DNA from: Oscillospiraceae bacterium
Lineage (GTDB): Bacteria; Bacillota; Clostridia; Oscillospirales; CAG-382
Length of the DNA: 44,112 bases
NCBI GenBank assembly: GCA_022508745.1
Contig: JAFLUP010000013.1
Location: 1-44,112 of the forward strand
Reading direction: 5' to 3'
Part shown: positions 8,052 through 17,600 of the stretch, piece by piece
Numbering within the stretch: position 1 is the stretch's first letter
How the letters are laid out: each line of letters begins with the position of its first letter
Notes under the pieces: model-generated
Seen by the model: the letters and a program-made list of their open reading frames with translations, nothing else
Database searches by the model: none
What the model was told of the DNA's origin: nothing
Made by a program: the position numbers and the translations under genes

Positions 8052-8184
8052 CAGATTACGCTAATCTGACTTAAGTCTACTTAACCGAACCGCGCGGCCG
8101 TATGTGGCTGCGGCTGCGCGGCTTCGGCGTTTCAGAAAGCCCGAACGCCCAAGAGTATGTTCGGACTGTCTGAAATTCCGAAGC
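8052..8184 (+). promoter_or_regulatory. Intercistronic multi-stem RNA element
   Basis: CAGATTA-cgc-TAATCTG (8052-8068); CCGCGC/GCGCGG (8090-8121); three-helix stem GCTTCGG/CCGAAGC, TTTCAGA/TCTGAAA, CCGAAC/GTTCGG (8121-8184). Confidence 0.65.
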
Positions 8185-8216
8185 ACAACCATCATCACCG
8201 AAAGGAGGAGCCGGAA

Positions 8217-9212
8217 ATGAAAAACGTTCGCAAACACGGAACGGCAGGGATCGGCATGCTTGTTGTGATCCTTATTTTGTGTAATCTGGCATGCCTCACG
8301 GTGATGTGCAGTAGGGTGATCGGCTACACGCAGGCAAAATTTGTCAACGTCATGCCCATCGACCAACAGACTGTGATCGGGGCGGAGCCGCCGGCAGGAA
8401 CCGATTCTTCCGCCGAAGCGGATCCCTCACGAGCGGATTCCTCCGCGGAATCCTCTGTCGAGGCTCCCATCGTCAACCCCGCTCCCGGCGATGCTTCCTC
8501 CGAATCTTCCGACGAACCCTCCTCCGGCGGGCAGACCATGCAGGCGCACCCGGAGTTCCACATGGAACACGACGTGGAGATCTTCAAGTTCTCCTACGAC
8601 GAAACCGGGAAGATCACGGTCGTCGGGATGGAAGGGAATGAGGATCACCTCATCGCCCCCGGCACGTCCAATCTGTACCAATTCACCCTCGCCAATACCG
8701 GCGACGTGGCGCTGGATTACACCCTGACCATGGAAGCCTACGTGACGGGAACGGATCTGTGGATCCCCGTCAACGCCCGCGTGTGGGATTACACCAACAA
8801 GTATCTGGTCGGTTCTGCCGAGGAAATGCCGGACGTCATGGAGCTGAACACCGTGGATGAAAAAGGTGTGCTGGGCGCCGGGAAATACGCCGTCTACAAT
8901 CTGGAATGGGAATGGCCCTTCGAGCGGGAAGACGAAAACGGTGAAATCGCCGCCAACGATCAATACGACACCATGCTGGGCAACCTTGCGGTGGATGAGG
9001 AGCTGGTGCTGCATATTGTCATCCGCACCACCGCGGAGTATGATGAGGATCCCGATCACCAGGGCGGGCTGGATAAGCCGCCCCAGACCGGCGACGACGC
9101 GCCCATCGTGATCCTTTGCGTCCTGTTCGGCGCTTCCTTTGTGGGGATCTGCGCCATGGGGATCGTACTCATCCTTTCCAAACGCAAAAAGGATCATGCG
9201 GAACAAAAATGA
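8217..9212 (+). CDS. Cell-wall-anchored SipW-operon protein with PPQTG sorting signal
   Basis: N-terminal TM, Ser/Ala/Glu-rich linker, FTLANTGDVALDYTLTMEAYV TasA-like motif, C-terminal DKPPQTGDDAP + TM + KRKK. Confidence 0.8.
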   Translation: MKNVRKHGTAGIGMLVVILILCNLACLTVMCSRVIGYTQAKFVNVMPIDQQTVIGAEPPAGTDSSAEADPSRADSSAESSVEAPIVNPAPGDASSESSDEPSSGGQTMQAHPEFHMEHDVEIFKFSYDETGKITVVGMEGNEDHLIAPGTSNLYQFTLANTGDVALDYTLTMEAYVTGTDLWIPVNARVWDYTNKYLVGSAEEMPDVMELNTVDEKGVLGAGKYAVYNLEWEWPFEREDENGEIAANDQYDTMLGNLAVDEELVLHIVIRTTAEYDEDPDHQGGLDKPPQTGDDAPIVILCVLFGASFVGICAMGIVLILSKRKKDHAEQK

Positions 9213-9766
9213 GTAAAGCCAAAAAGCGGTTAAAACTGGTGGGACGGGTGGCGCTGATCCTGTTGATCAGCCTGCTTGTGGGCTTCCGGCTGTATAGCTG
9301 GAACGCGCGGGCGATCGGTGGGAACCTGATGCCCATGCCCTTCGGTTGGGGCGTTTCCGTGGTGCTTTCCGGCAGCATGGAGCCGGCGCTCTCGGTGGAT
9401 GATCTGGTGCTCCTCCATTCCGTGGAGACATACGAGGTAGGGGACATCGTGGTGTATCAGGAAGGCACGTCCTCCCTTGTGATCCACAGGATCGTCTCCA
9501 TAGACGGCGAAACGGTCGTCACCATGGGGGATAACAACGACGCGCCGGACGATCCCATCAACATGAAAGCCATCAAGGGAAAAGCGGTGGCGAGCATCCC
9601 GTTCGTGGGGATCGTGGTGAATTTTCTGCAATCCACGTTGGGATTCCTGCTCATCCTCATCGCGGCGATCCTGCTGTTCGAGCTGCCTTATCTGATGCAG
9701 CGCAAAAAAGCGACGGACGAACAGGAAAAAATCAAAGAGGAAATCAGAAAGCTGAAAGGCGAATAA
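9209..9766 (+). CDS. SipW-type signal peptidase I (second copy)
   Basis: VVLSGSMEPALSVDDLVLLH; LVIHRIVSID; VTMGDNNDAPDDP; C-terminal TM; ATGA overlap with the preceding CDS. Confidence 0.88.
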   Translation: MSKAKKRLKLVGRVALILLISLLVGFRLYSWNARAIGGNLMPMPFGWGVSVVLSGSMEPALSVDDLVLLHSVETYEVGDIVVYQEGTSSLVIHRIVSIDGETVVTMGDNNDAPDDPINMKAIKGKAVASIPFVGIVVNFLQSTLGFLLILIAAILLFELPYLMQRKKATDEQEKIKEEIRKLKGE

Positions 9767-9802
9767 AGGGTCGCCAGCGACCCAAGAAAGGAGAGGTTGA
9801 CC

Positions 9803-10426
9803 GTGAAAACCGCAAACAACGCGAGGTACACAAAGCGTCCCGCCGGTGGTGTTCTGTATTGGGCGGTCAGCGTTCTTCTCGTGCTTACCTTGTTTACCAC
9901 GTGGATGGCCTGCGGGCTGTTCGCGAAGTATCTTTCCACCAATGACGAGCTCGACTCTGCGCGCGTTGCCGCTACGGGGGTCAAGACGTTTGAATTGCTG
10001 GAGCATAAGGTGAAAAACGTGTCGGAAACGGATCCCACCGCCGTGTATGAGTTCGTGAAAGACGAATTCACTTCGAAAGGCAACACATACGACACGGTTC
10101 CCCCCGGGTATGATCTTCCCAAGGATCCGTTCGTCCGGTTGGAGCTTGTGGACGCCGAGGTGGACTATCGGCTGTACGTCCGCGTGACCAAATCCGAGGA
10201 TTTCCCGGATACCATTGATGTGAAGCTGCGGGACTGCTGGCAGCCGGTTCCGGGACAGAAAGACGTCTATGTTTACGACGGATATTTCGACGCGGGGCAG
10301 AATTACGACTGCACCGGGGACAAAGTGATCTATATTTTGGACAATAATTTGCTCTACGTCAGCCAGTATTACGCCGGGGAAACCTTTGACCTTTCCTTCG
10401 AGGCGTGGCTTGCGCAGGTGGATTAA
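9803..10426 (+). CDS. TasA-like/SipW-dependent secreted protein
   Basis: TM then MACGLFAKYLSTNDELDSARVAATGVKTFEL; GTG start after GGAGAGG; C-terminus ...AWLAQVD. Confidence 0.7.
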   Translation: MKTANNARYTKRPAGGVLYWAVSVLLVLTLFTTWMACGLFAKYLSTNDELDSARVAATGVKTFELLEHKVKNVSETDPTAVYEFVKDEFTSKGNTYDTVPPGYDLPKDPFVRLELVDAEVDYRLYVRVTKSEDFPDTIDVKLRDCWQPVPGQKDVYVYDGYFDAGQNYDCTGDKVIYILDNNLLYVSQYYAGETFDLSFEAWLAQVD

Positions 10427-10462
10427 CGGCATATCCGAATGATTCGGAAAGGAGTTGGTATA

Positions 10463-11089
10463 TTGAAGCGAAAAACGATACGGCGTTCGTGGCAGGTGCT
10501 TCTGGTGGTCGCTTTGGTGCTTGTCACCGCGGTCGCAGTGCCCGTTTTTGCCCGCTATATCAAGAAAACCAACATGGTGACAAATACCTTTTCTCCTGCC
10601 GATACCAGTGATCCCGTGATCGAAGAAGATTTCAAGGACAACGTAAAGAAGGACGTGTGCGTTTCCGTTGGCGAATTGAAGTATCCGGTTTTTGTGCGCG
10701 TTTCGATCGTTATCACTTGGAAGGATGCCAACGACATCGTTCATTTCCAAAAACCGGTGAAAGACACCGACTATGAGCTGGTGCTTGGTGAGGACGATTG
10801 GGACTACAACGCGAAAGACGGATATTATTATTACAAATATCCCGTCCCCAGCAAGGGAAAGACCACGGCTCTGATCAAATCCTGTACGCAGCTTCCGGAC
10901 GCTGAACCGCCGGAGGGTTATACCTTAAGCGTGGAAATCATCGCCCAGACCGTACAAGCGGTAGGCTTTACGGACGGGGACGGATCGGATCCCGATACGG
11001 AGATTCCCGCTTATCAGGACGCCTGGGAAACCTCCTGGACGCCGTCAGAAAGACCCGGTACCGACGAGGGAGAGAATGTAGAGCCGTAA
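10463..11089 (+). CDS. SipW-operon secreted subunit (TasA-like)
   Basis: LKRKTIRRSWQVLLVVALVLVTAVAVPVFARYIKKTNMVTNTFSPAD; VFVRVSIVITWKDANDIVHF; GGAAAGGAG RBS before TTG (ATG alternative at 10439). Confidence 0.68.
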   Translation: MKRKTIRRSWQVLLVVALVLVTAVAVPVFARYIKKTNMVTNTFSPADTSDPVIEEDFKDNVKKDVCVSVGELKYPVFVRVSIVITWKDANDIVHFQKPVKDTDYELVLGEDDWDYNAKDGYYYYKYPVPSKGKTTALIKSCTQLPDAEPPEGYTLSVEIIAQTVQAVGFTDGDGSDPDTEIPAYQDAWETSWTPSERPGTDEGENVEP

Positions 11090-11126
11090 CTCCCATCGCG
11101 TCCCGTACCCGTAAGAAACCGATGAG

Positions 11127-11170
11127 AGCGCCTGACGCAGAGAGCATCTCCGCGAAGGCGCTTTTCTTTT
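11127..11170 (+). terminator. Putative terminator of the sortase/SipW operon
   Basis: AGCGCCT...AGGCGCT followed by TTTCTTTTT. Confidence 0.55.
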
Positions 11171-11204
11171 TGCGGAGCGAGGCGCGTGACGCCTCGCTCC
11201 GCAA
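11170..11204. repeat. 15-bp perfect inverted repeat
   Basis: TTGCGGAGCGAGGCG-CGTGA-CGCCTCGCTCCGCAA. Confidence 0.85.
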
Positions 11205-11300
11205 GCGGGCATAGCGTCGCAAGCCGCTCACACTCACAGCGGGCATAGTGCCGTAAGACACGCATATCAGCAGCGGACACCCCGACGGGGTCCCTTTTTT

Positions 11301-11374
11301 CTCCCTGTGGGAAATCCTCCCTGTGGAATCCTCCCTGCGGGAAATCCTCCCTGCGGGAGATCCTCCTGCGGGAG
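11301..11374. repeat. Tandem array of five imperfect palindromic units
   Basis: CTCCCTGTGGGAAATC / CTCCCTGTGGAATC / CTCCCTGCGGGAAATC / CTCCCTGCGGGAGATC / CTCCTGCGGGAG. Confidence 0.85.
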
Positions 11375-11624
11375 GGGCGTGCAAGGCTTTGAGCGCCTCC
11401 GTGCCGCGGAAGAGGGAAGTGACAAGGGGAAGGGGGAGATGCGCAGACGCGCGTTCACAGGCCGCCTTGCGCGGCGTGGAAGGACGCGCGCTGTGGTGCG
11501 CCGTGTAAGCCTCTCTGCGTCCTATCCTTCTTGCTTGCGCCCCTCTACATGGCGCCCTACATGGCGCCCCACACGGTGCCTTACACGGCTGCACGGTCGG
11601 TTCTTTTCATGACAGGGAAATAAC

Positions 11625-11661
11625 AATGGCGGATGGGGGTTAGCCCATCCGCCATTTTTTG
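11625..11661. terminator. Bidirectional terminator hairpin
   Basis: AATGGCGGATGGG-ggttag-CCCATCCGCCATTTTTT between convergent genes. Confidence 0.8.
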
Positions 11662-11693
11662 CAAAGATTGCTATGAATCAGGCAATTCCGTGA

Positions 11694-14600
11694 TTATTTG
11701 CCGTTATCCAGCGCCTTGCGGGGAACCATGATGATCGCATACAGACCGAACACGGAGAGCAGGATCAACGCCGCCCAGAGGGCGAAGTTGCTGTTGTCGC
11801 CGGTTTCCGGAGAATGCGGATCGTCCGGAGTGCTGGGATCGTCAGACGTGCCGGGATCGTCCGCGCCGGTTGCGGGAATATCCTTGACGTCCTTGGTATC
11901 GGTGTAGGTCTCACCGTTGAATTCCACCGTCGCGGTGTAGGTGGTGGTGCCGTCCTCGGTTTCCGTTGCGGGCGTCTTCACTTCGCTTGTGACGGTCGCA
12001 TCCACCGTTTCGGTGTGGGTCTCGTCATGCTCGCAGGTGAAGGTGGCCTTTGCGGTCTTACCGTCTTCGGACCAGGTGAATTCTACCTTCCAAGCATGGC
12101 CGGTAGCGGGGATCACGACGGTCTGGAAGGTCTCGCCGCAGTCGTCGCAGACCAGGATCACGGAGCCGTCCTCTTCGCAGGTGGCTTCGGTGACGGTCGC
12201 TTCGCTGCAAACGTGCTCGCCGGTAGCGGGAATCACTTCCGTGTACAGGAGTTCGTTGCAGACCTTGCAGTACACTTCAGCCTTGCCGTCCTTCGTGCAG
12301 GTCGGGAGCGTAACATCCACGCGGTACTCGGTGTGACCGGTTGCGCGGACGTCAACGACGTCCTTCGTGTCGGTGAAGGTCTGGCCGTCGTACTCAACCG
12401 TTGCAGTGTAAGTCGTCGTGCCGTCTTCCGTGCAGGTCGGCCCGTTGCCTTCCTTCACTTCGCCGGTAACGGTCGCTTCCACGGTTTCGGTATGCTCGGT
12501 GTTGTACTCGCAGGTGAGGGTAGCCGTTGCGGACTTGCCGTCTGTGGACCAAACGAACTCTGCGGTCCAGGAGTGGAATTCCACTTCGGTTTCCGTGGTG
12601 CTTTCGGTCTTGTCGGTGCCATCCTGCAGGACATCCAGTGCGATGGATGCCAGATGCTTGCCGGCTTCCTTGTCGATGGAGAATACCACCGTCAGGACGA
12701 CCGTATCCGCTTCATCCTCGTCGGCGTAGCCCACATGGATGGTGCCCGCTTCTTCGTCAACTACATAGCTGACGAGCAGGTCGCCTTCCTCTGCGGATTC
12801 GAAGTGCATGATTTCGGGATCGTAGTTGAGAATGAACTCGCCGTTGGTGCTTGCGGAAGCATAAACGGGAACGGTCACGGTGCCTGCTTCAGTATCCACA
12901 ACGACGCCGTTGGTCTCTGCCGCGTCATCGTCCGTCTCGGGGATCTCGATGCTGTTGAGGCTGCCCATGATCGCGAGAGCTCTCTCGGTGGAGATCGTCT
13001 CGGCGGAGGAAGCGTCGACCTTCACGGTAACGGTTTCCATGGAAACCTTTTCCTTGTCGGCCGCATTGTCGATGGTCTCGTTGGTGTGGACTTCAAGGAA
13101 CAGACCGGGCCATACGCCGTCGCCGAAGTCGCCCAGGTAGTCCATGGTGCGGTAGAAGGAGCCCGCATCGCCATCCTCCAGCAGGACGCGGATGACTTCG
13201 TTGGTGTCACCGGTCATGAGGGAGATGTAGAGGGCGCCGTCATCGCCAACCACCATGTTGGAGTAGCTTTCGCCGTTGTATCCGACGTAAGCGAGGTTGA
13301 TGCCGAGGGGATACATGGTCATCAGGAAGCCTGCGCCTCCGGAAACCATGTCGCAGCGCAGCGCGTAGCTCTGGGTAGCGCCCGTATACAGGATCCACAA
13401 CATGTAATCGCCGGAATATCCGCTATCTTCCCATGCCTCGTTCTGAACAGCCAGCAGCGTGGGATAACCGTAGGTTCTGGCAGCCCAGTAGGAGCTCAGG
13501 TTCCAGCCGGAGAGCTGCGGATCGAAGGGATCTTCTTCCATCAGCAGGTAGGACTGACCCTTCGCGGTCCAGAAGAGAGCCTCGTCAGCCGAAGCATAGG
13601 CGATATCGTTGATATAGAAGCCGGTGTAATCGGTACCGCTTGCGCTCGCGATCACTTTGCCGTCGTAGCCCACCTGATAGATGGTGTAGTCTTCATCCAA
13701 CGTGAAGTAGCTGTTGCCGTCGATGGGAGTCACAGCCACAGGATAGATGGTCTCGGACTTCTCGTCGGGCTTGTAGGACAGCATGCCTTCATCGAAGTTG
13801 TATTCGAAGAACTTGGCATAGCCGTTTTCGTCGCCCAGAACGCCGGTAGCCGTGACCGGGATACCGTAGACATTGACTTCGCAGGTAGCAGTCAGATGCT
13901 CGCCCGCTTCGTTGGTGCCAACGGTGGTAGCGGTAATGGTTGCATCGCCCTTGCCCACAGCGTTGATCACGCCGTTTTCGTCCACGGTCACGATGCTCTC
14001 GTCGCTGGAGGACCAGGTCACACCGTCGGCGCCGTCAACAAGGTTGTAGGGACCGACAACGGCTTCCAACTGGTCGCTGCTGCCGATGATCATGGAAATC
14101 TCGTCGTAGGAGAGCTCGATGCTGCCCACATATTCGGTGAACGACACGTCACCGACGGGGAAGCGCAGGGAAGTCATGTTGCCGGAGGCGTCGGTGACTT
14201 CCAGACGGTAGATGCTGTCGGGCAGAGGTTTGTCGGTCAATACGTTGCCGCCAAACCGCAGGTCGCCGCCGTCAAAGGTAACCGTGGCAGACGTGCCGGA
14301 AATGGTCAGGGTCTGCACGGGGTTGGACGTGCGGTTGACTACATAGTTCTCATCATAAAGAACCGCTTTGGCAAGACCCTTGTTGTCGGTGAGTTCTGCA
14401 GTGAGGATACGGCCCTTGCCGGTTTCATCGGTCTTTGCGGTGGTTTCCTCGACGCTGACGATCACCGGGGGTTCCTGGTCAAGCTCCAGCTTGGTGGTCA
14501 GGATCGCGCCCTTGCCCAGCTCGCCGTTGGAGTTGTCGCCGTCGGTCAGCGCGTCCCAATCGTAGCCGTACTGCTCATAGTACTCGGGAGCCAGGATCAG

Positions 14601-17600
14601 GGAGATGTAAACGGTATCCACATCGGGATCGACGTTCTTCATGGCAGCCGCCCAGTTGACAGTCGTCTCCAAGGAGAGGTTGTAAATCAGGCTGCCGCCG
14701 CTGACGCCGATCCAGAAGCCGGCGTTTTCGTAGTAGAGCACGCCGTAGCCCTGACCGAAGTCTTCGGAGCGCCACAGAAGGTTGCCCTTGCTATCCGTGA
14801 CCTGCACAACGCCGTTGCCGTAGTTACGGATGGGGGTGTAACGGTAGCTCAGCGTGGACTCGCCGATGCCTGCCAGCGTGCCGTCGGGCATCAGGTTGGC
14901 CTTCGCAGGCGTAGCAGCGTAAGCGCCCTTGTAGACGATGTTGGTCACAGCGAGGTTGTAAGTGGTCTGACCTGCGCCCCTGAAGGTGTAGGGGTAACGG
15001 CCGTCGACCGGCTTGGAGTTGCTGTACGTGTTGTACCAATCGGTGTTGCTGCCGATCTCATACATGGAAGGATCGGTCCAGTTTCCGTAGTAGCCCAGCA
15101 TGGGGATGGTGAGCTTCGGATACATGGTGCCGTCGTCGGATCTGGGCGTGACGTTGACGAACGCTTCCACATAGAAGCCGGTGCCCTTCTTCGCTTCGTC
15201 CAGCGCTTCAGCGGCGTCCTTGTCCAGAACGATCTCTGCGGTGACGTGGGTGACGTCCTGCACCACGACGGTGGGCTGGAGCAGGTTCAGCAGCTCGTGA
15301 ACGTCATGGGTGTCCACGCAGAAGTTGCCGTCCACATCCAGCTGGAATTCTTCGTAGCCTTCGATCTCGGTGCCAAGGATGATGTGATCCAGCAGGAGCT
15401 GTGCGTCATCTTCATCCACGTCGCCGTCCTGATCGAAGTCGTAGCGGAGGTCGAGGACCTCATTGGAAACCACAACGTCTGCGCCCTTGAAGAAGACAAG
15501 CGCGTCCAGCGTGTCGGTGTAGTAATCCATGAAATCGCCGTAGCCCTGCACGGAGAACAGAGCCTGGGTGAACACGTCCGCCGAGAGGGCGTAGGTGTAG
15601 GAACCCGGGACCAGGTTGTGAATGTCGAATTCGAAGGTGAAAACGCCGGTACGGTCGGGATCATCGCCGACTTCGGCTTTGACCTTGCCGTCGTCCTGAC
15701 CGGTCACGGTGATGTAAACAGGGGAGGAAACTGCCTTCTCCACATTGGCAAGGCCTGCGCCCTGCTGCAGCAGAGAGTAGTAGTAGCCGTACTCATCCTT
15801 CATGGGTTCGGCAGTCGCCATCAGCAGGCTCATGGTAAGCGCGCGGGTGGTGATGTCGGCGGGAATGATGAGATCGGGGTTGGTGCGCAGGTACTGCTGC
15901 ACCACAGCGGACATACCCGTAACCTGAGGAGCCGCCATGGAGGTACCGCTCATGAGCTCGTAAGCCGTGCCGCTGAGGTCCGCACCGTTGACGGAGTAGA
16001 TGCTGCCGCCGAAAGCGGAGATCTCCGGCTTCAGGGACAGGTTACCGGGAGCACCCCAGGAGCTGAAGGAGCTCATGGTGTAGTAGCCGCTGTTGTAAAG
16101 GTTCATGCTGGAGGCGCTGACGGTCATCTCGCCCACGATGTACTGCACACCGCTGGCGGTCGTCTTGACCTGACCGGCATAAGCTGCCCAGATCGCGTCG
16201 GCGATGGGCTCGTTCACGCTGGAAACAGGAGCGTCGCCGGTGTAGCCGTCCAGAACGGGGATCAGACCGGGAGCTTCGCCCGGGTTGGGCACGTTTGCGA
16301 TGATGGCACCGATGGCGCCGTTGTCAGATGCGGCCTGCGCCTTGAGGCTGAAGTTGATGGAGCCGCGCCATACGATGGCGACTTTGCCCTTCAGCTCATC
16401 GGCAAGCTCTGCAAGCACGGTGGGTTCCTGCCCTCTGCTTGCCTTGGCAACCATGAGGAAGGGAACCTTGGTGCCGCTGCCGTCACTGGAGGTATCCAGC
16501 GAAGCGAAGGAAGCCAGATCGGTGCGGGGATCATCCTGGAAAGCACCGTCGTTGAAGGAGGAAGAGATGTCACCGACAGAGATGCTGCTGCCGGCAAAGC
16601 CATCGTTGTCCACGGAAGCGACGGTGAAGGAGTTGGTGTAGGAACCGGACTCGCCGTCGAACTGATAGCTCACGCCGTCGCTGTACAGGTACCCGTTGTA
16701 GGTGTTGTCTGCCCAGGAACCGGCGTTACCGGCGGAGTACACCACCACGGTGTCGCAGCCGGTCAGGATCTTCTGGATCCCCACATAGGGGCTGTTGGGA
16801 GCAGGAGTGGCAAAGCCGGGAAGCGCCATACCCAGAGACAGGTTCACAGCGTCGGCGCCGAGAATGATGGCGTCCTCGATGGCTGCAACGCAGTCGGAAT
16901 CGTAAGCGCCGCCGTTCTTGCCGAAGACTTTCATGATCAGGAACTGCGCGTCGGGCGCGTTACCTGCCACCATGACGGTCTTGAGGGCTTCCTCGTACTT
17001 GCCGTCGCCGTCGGTGTCGACGTAACGGTTTGCAGCCGCGATACCGGCGACGTGGGAGCCGTGCTCGCCTTCCCCGTCGTTATCGTGGGTGATGTCGTCG
17101 CTGTCATCGATGTAGTTCCAGCCGAAGGGAACCTTCTCGTTGTGATAGAGACCTGCGGCGGTAGCGCTGTAGCTGCCGGTGACGTTCAGCCAGCCGGAAG
17201 CGGCAGCAGCGATAACGTCTTCTTCGGTGAGCTTGAGGTTGCGCTCGCCGTCCTCATCAACAGCGTAAAGGAACGCGCCGTTGTCGAAGGATTGATGGTC
17301 AAGGTCAAGACCGGTATCGATGATGGCAATCAGAGTGCCTTCACCGGTGTAACCGGCATCCCATGCATTATGTGCGCCGTGCAGCTCACCTGCAACTGCC
17401 ATGTTCGGATCCAGCGTGCCGCCGACGGAAACTACGTCCGGCGCATACTGTCTCTCCACATACACGCTCTTGACGCCGGGGACAGCCTCAATAGCAGCAA
17501 TGTCGCGATAACGGACATTTGCGGAGATGATGTTGGCAGCCAAGGTCAGGTTCCAGGCGACATCCAGCTTCCCGCCCAGCTTGCTCTCAATGGCAGCCTG

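Noticed and set aside
10968-11594. Minus ORF of 208 aa in the repeat island
   Set aside because: Composition (A/R/C/S-rich, repeated GRISRRE) derives from the palindromic DNA repeats; overlaps the terminator and the end of the fibre operon.
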